A program made the position numbers and the translations under genes. Positions 11,953-23,502 of a stretch of 64,000 nucleotides of DNA are shown here, in pieces (within the stretch, counting starts at the first letter, position 1; the number at the start of each line of letters is the position of its first letter). Below the pieces are notes generated by a model. It saw nothing but the letters and a program-made list of their open reading frames with translations, was not told the DNA's origin and ran no database searches. The stretch is from Blakeslea trispora. Lineage: Eukaryota; Mucoromycota; Mucoromycetes; Mucorales; Choanephoraceae. Where the stretch lies: NCBI GenBank assembly GCA_025331445.1, contig JAIWNE010000026.1, positions 1-64,000 on the forward strand. The letters are read 5' to 3'.

Positions 11953-14288
11953 ATGACAAAACATTCACAGCACATTTTGGATACATTAGACATTGTATTC
12001 CTTGGTACCATTGGTCTCGGTACAATTGCTTGGTTTGCTAGACATCAGATTGCTAGCAGATTGTTCAAGTCTAGTACTCCAGAACAAGCTAAACCTGCAG
12101 TTGAACAAGAAGTCAAGACACCCAAGAAAGAACGCAACTTTGTCAAAGTGATGCAAGAACAGGTAAATTAAAGAAAGAGATAGAGAGCGAGAGAGAAGTG
12201 GTGTGTCCAGATTCTGTCTCTCTCTTTTTTTTTTTTTTTTTTTTTGATGATCATCAATATCGGGTTTTGGTAGATAATTTATTCTAATTTTTTTTTTTTA
12301 ATAGGGTCGTAGAGTTATATTTTTTTATGGCTCTCAAACGGGTACAGCAGAAGATTATGCATCTCGCCTTGCTAAAGAATGTACTCAACGTTACGGTATC
12401 AGTGCAATGACAGCTGATATTGAACAATATGACCTCAGCTACCTTGACACAGTCCCTGAAGACTGTCTTGTCTTTTTTGTCATGGCCACCTATGGTGAAG
12501 GTGAACCTACTGACAATGCGGTTGACTTTTGGGATTTAGTGACTGAAGAAGAACCTCAGTTCTCTGAAGCTGACCGCCTTGAAAACTTGCGTTACGTTGC
12601 TTTCGGTCTTGGTAACAAGACATACGAACACTACAATGAAGTCATCAGAAAGATCGATCATCGTTTATCAGCCTTGGGTGCTAAGCGTATTGGTGAACGT
12701 GGTGAAGGTGATGATGATGGCTCATTAGAAGAAGATTTCTTGGCATGGCAAGAAGAGATGTGGCCTGCCTTTTGTGAGGCTTTGGGTGTGGATGAATCCA
12801 ACGTTCAATCAGGACCTCGACAAGCCACCTACAGTGTTGAAGAGTTGGCTGAATTCGACAAAGCAAAGATTTATCTTGGTGAATTAAGTGAATGGCTCAA
12901 GGAAGGATCGTAAGTTGAGGGTTGATCATACTAAAAAGTGAATAATAGACTCATTTCTATTTACATTCAGACGTGCTGTTTACGATGCTAAGCGACCTTA
13001 TAATGCACCTATTACATCAAGAGACTTGTTTAAAAATACCGATCGTCATTGCCTGCATTTGGAAATCGATATTTCTGAAACCAACCTTAGCTACCAAACA
13101 GGTGATCACGTTGCTATCTGGCCTATCAACAACGAGATTGAAGTAGAGAGACTGGCCCGAGTGCTTGGCTTGGCCGACAGATTGGATACAGCCATTCGTG
13201 TTCAGGCTATTGATGCCGCAGCCCCCAAACAACATCCTTTCCCTGTACCTACCACATACCGCTCTGTGTTCCGTCACTATCTTGATATCTGCTCCATTGT
13301 GCCTCGTCAGACCTTGATGGCTTTGATTGATTATGCACCCTCTGAAAAATCAAAGGATGTGTTGCGTAAGTTAGCCACTGACAAAGATGAATACCGTATT
13401 CGAGTGAATGATGTGACCCGTAACTTGGGTGAAGTCTTGGAGATGTTGGCTGAGTCAGAGGGTATGGAGAGTATGGGTAGTTTTGCCAGTGTACCTTTTG
13501 ATTTGATTGTCGAAGTTGTTTCTCGTCTTCAACCTCGTTATTACTCTATCTCTTCTTCTGCTAAAGAGGATCCAAAGAAGATCACTGTCACTGCTGTCAC
13601 ATTGCAATACACTCCAGATGCCTCTTCTGCTCGTACAGTCTATGGTGTGAATACCAATTACCTTTGGCGTTTGCATGAGGCCATCAACCACCTTGAACCT
13701 GATACTGTCTACCCTCGCTATCATCTTGCTGGTCCTCGTGATGGTCTTTTCAATACAGAAACAAATGAAGCTCGTGTGCCTGTTCATGTGCGTCGTTCTC
13801 AATTCAAGTTGCCCCGTAACCCTACTGTGCCTATCATCATGGTAGGTCCAGGTACTGGTGTTGCTCCTTTCCGTGGTTTTGTACGTGAACGTGCCCTTCA
13901 AAAGAAGGAAGGTAAGCCTGTTGGTACATCCATCTTGTTCTTTGGCTGTCGCAACTCTGAGCAAGACTTCTTGTATGCTGATGAATGGCCTGAATTGTTT
14001 GAGACTTTGGGAGGCGAATCTCGTTTGATCACTGCTTTCTCTCGTGAGACAGCACAAAAGGTTTATGTACAACATCGATTGATGGAACATGGTGAGGAAA
14101 TGTGGAAGTTGTTAGAAAAGGGAGCTTATGTTTATGTCTGTGGTGATGCCAAGGTGATGGCTCGTGATGTCAACCAAACCTTTGTACAATTCGCTCAACA
14201 GTTTGGTGGTATGGAAGAAGTCAAGGCACAAGAATATGTCAAGACTTTAAGAACAACAGGCCGCTACCAAGAAGATGTCTGGGCCTAA
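11953..14288 (+). CDS. NADPH-cytochrome P450 reductase (CPR)
   Basis: Transfers electrons from NADPH through FAD and FMN to microsomal P450s (e.g. in ergosterol synthesis), anchored in the ER. Three exons: 11953-12162, 12305-12909, 12971-14288, about 710 residues. Residues about 13-28 form the N-terminal membrane anchor. Residues from about 71 form the flavodoxin domain, with the FMN loop SQTGTAEDYA, ATYGEGEPTDNA and GLGNKTYEHYN. The FAD domain carries the RYYSISSSA motif (from about residue 461). The NADPH domain carries VGPGTGVAPFRGF, a GCRN block and YVCGDAKVMARDV. The chain ends in QEDVWA, with the aromatic Trp that stacks on FAD in this family next to last. Length is normal and all cofactor motifs are intact. 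Promoter side is T-tract rich. Confidence 0.97.
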
Positions 14289-14454
14289 ACTTCTGTACAT
14301 AGACTCTCTCTTTTTTATAAATTATCATGATCCCCCCTCCTCTTTCCTCTCTTTATATGATTTCCAATCCCACTTTCTGTGCAATAATATACTTAATAGA
14401 ATCTCTCCAAAATAAAAACAAATTAAATAATAATAATGTTATATATGTACACAT

Positions 14455-15052
14455 CTAATTTTGTCTATTGAGCTTCTTTTCCATTTCTAAAAAGGCCTTC
14501 ATGGTTGGGTCCATTTCCTCAGCTTGGTCATCTTGCTTCTTTTGTAACTCTGGTGGTATTGGCTCGCCTGCCTTTTTGAATTGATCTTTAATTTCTCTCT
14601 TTTTTTCAGTATATTCCTCCATATCTTCTTGATACAAATCCCATACACTATTCAACTAGTTCAGCTTCTATGTTCTTTCAAGCAGTAAATTTTATTGCTC
14701 TCTTGACTTACCAATGGACACAACCACTAGAACAAAAATTAACAACACACATATACACACACATATCTTTATGTTTGTCATATAAATCTTACCTCATACA
14801 GCAATTGTCAGGTGCGGCAGGTTTCTGAGGGAGTTGAATGGGATTTCCTTTCAGATATACAATGGTGGGCTGATTAGTGGCTACGGCTGTATTTGTCGTT
14901 TGAGTTGGCTCGATCGCTTCAAAGGGTATAGAGAGAGGTACTCTTTCGGTTGTGGCGGTTGGTAGGCTTGCTCTATTTAACACAAGATCCCACCAACCAT
15001 CGTATTCAGGTAAGCGTTTATAAGAAAGCGATCTCATAAACAGTCGAGACAT
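14455..15052 (-). CDS. OXLD1-like small protein (oxidoreductase-like domain)
   Basis: Small protein with the oxidoreductase-like N-terminal domain (Pfam family with the PDNCCMSGC..CVWD.Y signature). Three exons: 15052-14793, 14726-14712, 14647-14455, about 155 residues. The signature is assembled only by splicing: PDNCCM from exon 1, SGCVH and the start of a Cys codon from a 15-nt exon, and CVWDLYQEDMEEY from exon 3. The N-terminus is basic and hydroxylated (MSRLFMRSLSYKRL), so a mitochondrial presequence is plausible, as for animal OXLD1. The C-terminus is charged and coiled-coil-like. Biochemical function is unknown for the family; the conserved Cys set suggests metal or redox chemistry, which is inference. 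The gene is convergent with CPR, 166 bp away. Confidence 0.85.
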
Positions 15053-15259
15053 GACTCTATTTGTTTCGAGGCAATTCTATAATAAAATAAAAATGAAAGA
15101 AAAAAATAATAAAATCTCAAAGCATCTAGCAGACCTGACATTGTTTACAAGAAACTCCGGCCTTAACTATTCATGTCATTGGATAACATTGTCCAATAGA
15201 ATCAATAGTTAATCTTGAAATGGACTTCAAGAGTTAGCTATAAAGGCAATTCATTTGTT

Positions 15260-16496
15260 TTATTGCTTTGGATGATGTTGAGTGGGTATATCATTAGGAA
15301 TAGTATGAGTAGTAGCAGTGGCAGCAGGCGAGGAAGAAGTATGTTGATCTGTAGAAGAAACACTAGAGCTTCTTTCGTATCTACCAAGAAAGAGGCCATT
15401 CTCGGCAAAGGTACTATGGCTATTCCATAATTTCGCTACTTCGGCAGTCATTCTAGTCATATAAAGACAGCCTTGCTTGACTGATTTTGGCCATGAAAAC
15501 TCTTCTTCTTTTGATATGGATCGAATAAACGTCATGACACTCACAATAGCCTATAAAACGTTTTAAGTAAGATAGAAAAGAAGCTTACTTACGGAGGCTT
15601 ACCTTCAAGTGAATACTGGTATCTTCCCACATCTTTCGAAGACTTTCATTTTGAGGCAGTGATGCTAAGGACTCGTCTTTACTATGAGCCATATTGGCCT
15701 CTGCACTCTTATCCAATTGATGTGATATCTCCACTGTATAGTGAGCCTGTCGTGACAGCTCTGTCAACTTCTGCTTTAGGCTATTTGAGATGGATGTCTC
15801 TAATGTTTCATCAATCGATTTTTGAAGTGTGGTCAAGACGTGGAGGGAATTGGAGATGGCGCTTCTGAGGTGGGTATAGAGCTGATGATCTGCATCGGCA
15901 AGTGATTGAGATGGTGAATGAAGTAATGGTGTCTCACTCTGGGAAGGATGTCGAGTCATGACTTTGAAGGAGGAAAGTGTAAGAGAGGAGTCAACCGACA
16001 GAAAGGGTTGAATGACCAGCCAAGCGTCCTTCATATCCACCGTAGCACTATACAAGTTAGTTAACAGATTTCGAGAGAATTTGGCGTCTAGTCCTTGTAC
16101 TACAGTCGATAGGCGCGTTCTCAATGCCCAACATAATTCTTTCAGTATTAGGATGCAGTGTTTGGTCATCTGAATGAGATCTTGACTGAGCTCAGGTCGT
16201 TTCTCTACCGCATCAACCAAGGATAGCAATTTCTCTGTACTCGATTTAGATTTCTGAAGAATAGGTGAAAATGCAGCATGAAGACTGTCGTTTCCGATGC
16301 AGTTGATACATCGAGTAATGGTGCGCTGAAGAGTGGAAGTAGTGAAAAGAATGGTCTGTGAGGCTTCTATGATACTTTTACTTGTTGATTCTAGACTGTG
16401 CTGAGTGTTGGTTCTCTGGGGAAAACTAACTGTATCGCTGTCTGTTGCTTCTGATTCTGTGCGAGCTAAGGATAAGGGGTTGACAGCCTGTTTCAT
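15260..16496 (-). CDS. Sog2-domain protein (RAM-pathway type), no LRR region
   Basis: Two exons, 16496-15603 and 15550-15260, about 394 residues. The C-terminal half resembles the Sog2 domain of fungal RAM (Ace2/Cbk1 morphogenesis) components: a helical region ending in LRKMWEDTSIHLKAIVSVM, followed by KSVKQGCLYMTRMTAEVAKL and a Ser/Thr/Pro-rich tail. Yeast Sog2 and relatives carry N-terminal leucine-rich repeats; none are visible here and no upstream exon with them was found. The rest looks all-helical and Ser-rich. It may be a stand-alone partner in cell-polarity signalling, or the LRRs may be on a separate gene. Family call is moderate, made from pattern memory without an alignment. Confidence 0.65.
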
Positions 16497-16779
16497 CTTC
16501 CCTTGGTCTGGTTTCTCTTTTTTTCTTCTATATTTTTGATTTTTTTTTTTGTTGAAAAAAAAAATTTAAACAAAATTGGCTTAATAAATGAGCATTAATC
16601 ATTGTGTAACTGTGGCGGGATAAAAAAAAATACACTTGGGTATATTTTGCAAGTTATTGAGACTAACTTGTAAGCGAATTGAGATAAAAATGTAATCACG
16701 GTTGAATAAATTTCAATAAACAAGTGCTACTCATGCTTTTCTTTTTATTACAATTGCTTAGGAAAATCCCCCCACTTTC

Positions 16780-18117
16780 TTATCCCAATATAAAAGAGAA
16801 ATTCTTGACGAGACAGATTTGATCCATTTCATTGTCAAAATAATCGGTTCCTCTCATTTTCATCTCATCAATGGTATAAACGTATTCATTTTGACTGGCA
16901 GGCCATGCTGCTCGATCAAATGTCATCTGAGCACATTCAGTAACATAACTCTCTTCTATTGAGCCTGATAGGCAGGGATCCAAAACAAGACCTACATGAT
17001 GAATCAGCACATCTGAAAGAAACGGACTAGATCGGATCAACAATGGCAAGAAATCAGTCGATACCAGCAGTTGTTGACTGACAATATGCAATACATGAAG
17101 TTGAGGAAACTGAGTGGCAAAGTGTGTCCACATCTTACTGGGAACATGACAAGGTAATCGCTGATTGCGCACTGTGTCTGATTCACTGAATGCAATCGAG
17201 AGTGCCTCTAGTTGGGCTAAGGAACAGATAGTCTCTAAAGCCTGATGTGCTTGCAAGGGAGCCGTTTCGTGTAACATGACAGTGAGTGATTGTAAAAGAG
17301 GTGCATGTAACACCAATGTTTGTAACTGAGCTGTCGTTAATGACAGACTGGTCAATGCGAATTCGGTAAGACGAGATGAACACTGGATCATTGGTTCTGC
17401 AGAAAACTGGAAAGAAGGGGATAGCCATGGCCATGCTATCAGACCATTCTCTCCCTCCATCTCCACTTGGTCAAATTTAACACAGCTTAATGAGGCACTG
17501 TAAAGAGCAAAGAGGGCAATGAACGTGTCTTGTTTTAGAGTGCATGATTCCAGCACAAGTGAAGTGAGAGGTGGACGAAAATCGATGAGAGATCGAAAGT
17601 CATTAAAGGTATCGCGACAATAACTAAGGTAAAGTTCGGAGAGATGTGGGCAATATTGAGCAAAATAACATAACCCGTAATGCGCCATACGTGTCTGAGG
17701 ATGAAAATCAATTCGGAGTGCCCTTAAATGGATAACCTGCTGTGCAATGGACCTAGAGTTATGCAGATCAAACACTGGGCTATTTGACAATTGCCGATGT
17801 AAAGAACGAACATATTCTCCAAGATGAACGTGCTGAGAGAGAACGGGCGTAGACAATATGTCGGTAGCTGTTACTGAAGCATCTGCCGTCCTCTGAAGAT
17901 CATCTAGTCCTGGTAAGATAAAGACTTTATCTTTCCATATTAGAGGTAAAGACAATGTATAGAGTCTATGGCAACAGAGGGCTATTGGTTGTAAACCTGT
18001 ATAGCTATACTCAGGGTAAGGCCAGGGATCAAGTAATGATTTTTTATCTATTTTCAAGCTTGCCGCTTGTTGAATAATGGCAACAATGATTTCGTTGGGT
18101 AAATCTAACAGGTTCAT
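16780..18117 (-). CDS. F-box-like / leucine-rich-repeat protein
   Basis: Intronless 445-residue ORF. The N-terminus MNLLDLPNEIIVAIIQQA followed by ALCCHRLYTLSLPLIWK is a classic F-box-like helix set, which binds Skp1 in SCF ubiquitin ligases. The rest has irregular leucine-rich repeats, e.g. HLRALRIDF, HLSELYLSYC, LTSLVLESC, LTEFALTSL, LQSLTVMLH and LEALSIAF. They suggest a substrate-binding solenoid. Such genes are numerous in mucoralean genomes, so the target cannot be guessed. The start is the first in-frame ATG and sits just after an A-rich leader. Confidence 0.82.
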   Translation of the reverse strand: MNLLDLPNEIIVAIIQQAASLKIDKKSLLDPWPYPEYSYTGLQPIALCCHRLYTLSLPLIWKDKVFILPGLDDLQRTADASVTATDILSTPVLSQHVHLGEYVRSLHRQLSNSPVFDLHNSRSIAQQVIHLRALRIDFHPQTRMAHYGLCYFAQYCPHLSELYLSYCRDTFNDFRSLIDFRPPLTSLVLESCTLKQDTFIALFALYSASLSCVKFDQVEMEGENGLIAWPWLSPSFQFSAEPMIQCSSRLTEFALTSLSLTTAQLQTLVLHAPLLQSLTVMLHETAPLQAHQALETICSLAQLEALSIAFSESDTVRNQRLPCHVPSKMWTHFATQFPQLHVLHIVSQQLLVSTDFLPLLIRSSPFLSDVLIHHVGLVLDPCLSGSIEESYVTECAQMTFDRAAWPASQNEYVYTIDEMKMRGTDYFDNEMDQICLVKNFSFILG

Positions 18118-18540
18118 CTTTTTGCAAAAAATAAAAATAAAAGAAAGAAAAAGACAAAATAAAGAAAATTAAAGGCGTCATTTTCTTATGATATTGTTAT
18201 TGTTCATGTACACATGCTTATACACACATGACTTGATATGCCAAAATAGAACAAGATGTTTAATAAAGACAGCTAATTTTGATTGTTTCCACTTTTGTTA
18301 CCACGTAACAGCAGTAGTCATTTTGACTGCAAACTCATCTTTTTTTTAGTGATGCTTACAATGGCATTTTTTTTTGAAAGTAAAAGAAAAAAAAAGTACG
18401 CACATGTTGGCTAGTATTCCTCCTGTTCTTTTCACATGCGTCTATTGATTCGACAGTATGATATGCCCAAAAGGATAAAATCAAGTCATGACAAAAATAA
18501 GGGCCCCGAGAAAATACAAATAAATCTTAAAAGTCTATGT
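18118..18540. other. Intergenic between F-box and ICMT genes
   Basis: About 420 bp, AT-rich. It should hold the promoter of the F-box gene and the 3' end of the methyltransferase gene. No coding or RNA gene is seen. Confidence 0.45.
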
Positions 18541-19459
18541 TTATTGAATGCCAGGCATTAAAGTAGGTGTCTTTTGTTTATATTCTTTCCATTCTTGTCC
18601 AAAGAAGCGATCTAATGTATGTTCTTCATATTGAATACGCTCAGAAAAGAAACGCTGTAACCAATAGACAAACAGACCAAAACAGATGGGATTTATCAAT
18701 AGAATCTGAACGCCCAATGCCCACCAATAAAAGCCAAAATAAGAAGGGTGGCGCATAACACTATATACACATAGTGTCAATATTGACTTTCTATTTTCAC
18801 CTATCTTTTTGTTTCTTTACCTATAAATACCATGCTTGACAAGGACATGATCGTGTGCTTTATAGTCTGCAATATGATGTGAAAAGTTATGTCGAGCTGA
18901 GAACATGGCTACTGTACGACACATTTGGCCCATCAACACAAGCAAGAGACCGAGATAATTGAGCCATCCGAATTGTTTGTATCGAGGAAAGAAATAGTAT
19001 TCAATCAAGAATTCGATCAAAGCAGCTGCATGTGCTGCATGGTAATGTGTACTATGGTTAATAAGGTAGGCTTTTTTTTTTTCAGTAGATAAAACAGTGT
19101 TAGCCTGACTCTATTCATTCCCCCTCCAAAAATGTATAGTACAACTTACAATCCAGTGTCAATTTATCTGCATTGAATAAAGCTGTTGCCAAATACTCCA
19201 AGAAGTGAAACAGAGCTAAAGCAGATAAAAAGAGGCCAAACTGAGGGATGGCCGTACCGGCTAACAAGGCAAACATGAAGCCGGCGCAACATAGTATGCC
19301 CAACAGAAATCCATAAGCTGCAATATTTTGTGGTGTGTTCTCGCCATCAAACAAACGGATCTCATCTTTGACATTAGATCGATGCATAGCTTGGTCGATA
19401 GGATCAGGTGTGCCCTCAAGCGTTGTATGGCGAATATTTAATGCAGGTGGGCTCCTCAT
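18541..19459 (-). CDS. Protein-S-isoprenylcysteine O-methyltransferase (Ste14/ICMT)
   Basis: Methylates the C-terminal prenylcysteine of CaaX proteins (Ras, Rho, mating-factor type peptides) in the ER membrane. Three exons: 19459-19150, 19070-18821, 18760-18541, about 259 residues. The family core is clear: FGLFLSALALFHFLEYLATA, YLINHS joined across intron 1, ARHNFSHHIADYKAHDHVLV and KHGIY..MRHPSYFGFYWWA. RHPSYFG with the preceding GIY is the cofactor-binding signature. QRFFSERIQYEEHTLDRFFG with EYKQKTPTLMPGI closes the domain. Several membrane helices are visible. Length is typical for Ste14. The N-terminal ~45 residues are soluble and variable. Confidence 0.95.
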
Positions 19460-20809
19460 GTGTTTTTTTTAGATGAGGAAAGTAAAGGATAACAACAAAA
19501 TAAAAGAGAGAATGGCAAAGGAGGGGGGGAGTGATGAGTAGTAGGAGAGCCAAACTTTGAATTCAGGAGAAAGCGAGCTCCGAAAGTATTGCTTTAATTG
19601 ACAAAAACGCTTGATTCTGACCTCGAGCAGAAAAAGCAGTCGTTCCTTGATTGGCACATATTTCTAAAGAAAAGAATAAAGCGCTTTACTAAAGAGATGT
19701 TGAGAAATCGCTTCAATCGACGAAAGAAGTCATTGTCTTTTACAGCAATCAGATTGCACGTTTTCTGGCATCTCAAGCAAGTAGCACACTTTTAAAGCGC
19801 TTAATTTTATGAGGGATTACGAGCATTCAAAAGAGCTGGAGCTTACCTTCACTACAGAATCCTTGATAAATAGATTCTCAAGCTAACTTTCTGTTTCAGT
19901 CATCTTTGAATCAAAAGTCCACGGATAAAGACTATTGTCTCTATCACTTGTAACTGAATCAACTCATTGTCATAGTAACTTGTCTATATCAAAAAAAAAG
20001 AGCATCGACTGGGGATTCTGCAACATGACGAAATCTGAATCTATTTCTACTTTGGCATGGTTTAGTAAAAGAGTCGCATAATTGAGTGCAAGAGCAGCTA
20101 ATAAAGTGTATGTGGAATAGATGTATACGCTTTTGTGTCTGCAATTGATCAAACAAATCATGCAAAGTCAATTGTAGATGGGTTGATGATCCCAAGATTT
20201 CCAATGTCTTTACTGTTGATGGATTTTATTTTTGACCTATCAGGTACATCACAACAATTAGAGACCACTAACCTCTCAAAGGTCCACTAATATTCTTGTA
20301 TTCTTAGATCTGAAAACACTGTAGTTGTGAGCTTTTACAGTGATTCCTCTCCTTCTTTTAAGCAAATCTATGAAATTTTTATCTCAAGCTTTCTCAAAAA
20401 GTAAAGATCAGATAAAATTGAGGCATATTTTGAAGAAGAAAATGATATTTCTTTATGATTTAATGATTTTACTCTTGTAATAATCTATCTAACATTGCGA
20501 GAGTAAAAAAAAGAAAGAATGGGACGAGGTGAGACAATTGTCATACATCTCTATATTAGTTTTTTAACAAAAAAAACTTCAGTTGATCTTATTTATCAAC
20601 TGATTTGCCAAATGGCTTTTGCTAATTTGACCAATTGGCGCTTGTGCAACTAACTCATTGGGTTTCAAATCTTCCTATCTGAGCTTACATTCTCGGCCAA
20701 TGAAGACAGAAAGTAGGTTGAAATTGATGATTTAAGCTTACAACTTAACTTTTCCCGAAAAAATAAAAGAAAAAAAAAACTTCTTTTCTTTCTTGTATTT
20801 ATATAAATC
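19460..20809. other. Intergenic, possible decayed minus-strand gene fragments
   Basis: No intact gene. Between 19975 and 20440 on the minus strand, short protein-like runs appear in shifting frames: THLQLTLHDLFDQLQTQK near 20130-20190, ALALNYATLLLNHAKVEID near 20040-20100, and KNFIDLLKRRRGITVKAHN near 20330-20390. Stops and frame changes separate them. This looks like a degraded gene of unknown type. The T-rich stretch with a poly-A run at 20757-20809 precedes the SAPS gene. Confidence 0.3.
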
Positions 20810-23077
20810 ATGTCTGAAGAAGAGGATACTTTTATAGAGGAAGCGCCAGAAATCGTACCAACAGATTTGCCAGAAGTGCCTAATCCACCAGTGACTCTTG
20901 TTAATGATGCTACATTTAAGTCTACGTCTGTAGCTTTAATAGAAAAGCTTTTACAGTTCAGTACTCCTCGTCTTGACTCAAAGATTGTTAATGTTCTATT
21001 TCTTGATGGTAAATAGCTTTTGCATGGTTTATAGATTTCTTCAAAAAAAAGAAACACTAAATCAGACAAAAAAATTCTTTGATTTTTTTTCTTAGGTATG
21101 ATGGATATATTTATGACCCATATCTCTCGTCTCGACCCTACCATGGAAACAGTCGAATTAGAGAATTGTACTATCGAAGAAAAACTCATGCATAGCTGTC
21201 ACCCTCGAGATATGCAAGACATAGAAGCTACCAAGCGATCTTACCATGCTATGGAACTGTTATCAGGCACCACAGCTAACCATCTCTGGGTTCAAAATGC
21301 TAAATTCTATGACATTGGCAAGGCATCTAGTTTAAAGAAAGAAGAGTACAAGATGATAACATTCTCCTTTCTTATTAGTGAATCATCTGTTCAACGTGTT
21401 CTTGCCCAACTCGCATGGCAATCTGAATCATTTCTTTAGGATATTTCAACATCTTGTTCGTCGTCATCCATGCGATATGTTGGATGTAGTCGTTTTGCGC
21501 AATCATGCAGGCATTTTGTTCCATAATATGTTACCATACCTCACTCAACCACCTATCATGGAATCTCTTTTACATTTGATCTTTGTTCGAGATGTAAACA
21601 CAGAGACAAAAGAACAACGTTTGGCATGCTATGAACAGCTGTATTCTCTGGGCCTTTTGGAATGGTTAGTGAAAGTCATGCAACAACTCAAACAATACCC
21701 TGATTATGTGGAAGCCACACAAGAGTTCTTGATTCGATTGATTGAAGAAGCATCTCAAGTGGATTATGGTGATATCCTATTCAAAGCATTAAGAACAGAT
21801 AAAGGCGGTGAGATTATAGAGATGATGGTTAAACAAGCAATTCAGCAAGGACCATCAAGGGAACGCATGATTACAATCTTACGACTCTTGGTCAAGAATG
21901 GCATGTTGACAACGCGCGCCTCTTCACAACCTGTTCAAGGCCCATTGTACTTTGTCTCCTTGAGATGTCAAGATTTATTAATGCCTCATATTCCAGAATT
22001 TTGTCAGTTATTTACACATGATCGAAAAAACATGGGCACAAAAAAGTAAGTGATTGATTTTAAAAGAGGGAGAGAGAGAGAAAAAAAAAGGCAAGGTGAC
22101 AAAAAAAAACCACTAAATACTGAGTTTAGTCAACCGTTGACACTGGCTGATTTAGATCTGTTGGATATCATTTACCACATCTTGTATAATGCAAATGAAA
22201 AAACAGAGCTTTTGATCTCCATTCCCAGTAATTTTTGGAAAATAGTGGTGAATCAGTTTTTTGAGCGATCGACTAGCACGATTTATCATACACTTTTCTA
22301 CAGACTTGTTTGCCTTGTGCTGGCCATCAATCATGAGCCTACGCTAGTCGTGGTTGTACGCAAACAGGGCTTGATTACACGATTGATAGATGCTTATCCC
22401 CATAAAGACCTTCGAGGTTATGTGCTGTTGATTCTAAATCAACTAAGATTGATGGCGGATGCACATCATTCAGCTTTGATTCGTCGTATCATCAAAGAAC
22501 ATCCTCTCTACCAATCGTTCTTACCTACCTTAAGAAAAGATACATTAGCGCAGACACAACCTATTTATGCATGGAAATTAGAGGCATGCCCAAGGCCACC
22601 TGCCCACCTGGGGCCTTCACCACCTATTCAATCTGTACATTTTTCTCCTTATGCAGGCACAATTCCATTAATGACACATATGGACGATCATCATGAAGAT
22701 GATGCTATTGCTACAGGTATCGATCTTGGTAGCGACTGTAAGTAATACACATTCAAGACAGTTAGATGGAAATAATCAACTGGTTTTTTTTTGTAGTTGC
22801 CTTTTGCTTGGGCTTTAAAGAAACAGAAAACGGCATTGAAACACCATACGAACATCTTTCTCGTCGAAACTCTGATCATTCGGTATCAAGTTATGCATCG
22901 CATCCTTCTATTCATGAACCCGGATTTCCTATGGATATTTTATGGAGCGAGAGTCTAACGGCAGAAGTAGATGATGAACCTCCAGTGCAGGAAACTCAGC
23001 AACAACCGATCAATACACATCATACATCAAAATCAAGCAAAAAGAAAAAGAAGCGAAAGCATAGAGGACACAAATAA
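20810..23077 (+). CDS. SAPS-domain phosphatase regulatory subunit (Sap/Ekc1/PP6R-like)
   Basis: Regulatory subunit of the Sit4/PP6-type serine/threonine phosphatase, linked to cell-cycle and TOR signalling. Five exons: 20810-21008, 21096-21317, 21379-22045, 22130-22737, 22797-23077, about 658 residues. The helical-repeat SAPS core is recognisable in LLQFSTPRLDSKIV, FFRIFQHLVRRHPCDMLDVV, PPIMESLLHLIFVRDV and LLSIPSNFWKIVVNQFFE-like segments. The N-terminus is acidic. The C-terminus has a SKKKKKRKHRGHK basic tail that could be a nuclear signal. Intron 2 (21318-21378) must start with GC (GCAAGG donor) to keep frame: ...FYDI then VNHLFNVFLPN. Yeast Sap185/190 are longer, so this is a compact member. 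Confidence 0.88.
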
Positions 23078-23502
23078 AAAAAAAATCGACCTTCTTTTTG
23101 TAAGGCTATAGTCTCTAATTAAATACTTGGATGATGTACATTTAATACTTTTTTTTTTATCACTGCCTTGAGTGTAACTTTTATGATGGGAAAAAGAAAC
23201 AAGATAACTCTTTGAGAGAGTTTGATTGTATTTTATAGAAAATATCGTAGTAGCTTCAATCGATAGAAAACATCTTTTTTTCTTTCCTAAATAAATGTTG
23301 TTAAATACAGAATAGAAAAAGACAGTTTGTAATTTTTCTCTTGATAAATGGCTCAAAAAGGACAGCATGTTTCAAACAATATCTTTTGTAAAAATAGATC
23401 TTTATGTAAAAAGTAGCTTTCATTTGTATTGTAACGACTCTTCTTGTAACCGATCAGGAATAGATAGAGCCCAAAAGAAAACCATAGTATCACAGATCAA
23501 TT
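23078..23502. other. Intergenic between SAPS and secreted-peptide genes
   Basis: 3' regions of two convergent genes. AT-rich, with A/T tracts near 23078-23090 and 23150-23160. No further gene is seen. Confidence 0.45.

Noticed and set aside
13455..14090. 211-residue minus-strand ORF inside CPR
   Set aside because: Antisense shadow of the CPR coding exon; no family resemblance and no regulatory signals.
20665..21189. 174-residue minus-strand ORF across the SAPS 5' end
   Set aside because: Ser/Phe/Lys-rich antisense reading of the first two SAPS exons and their intron; no motif.
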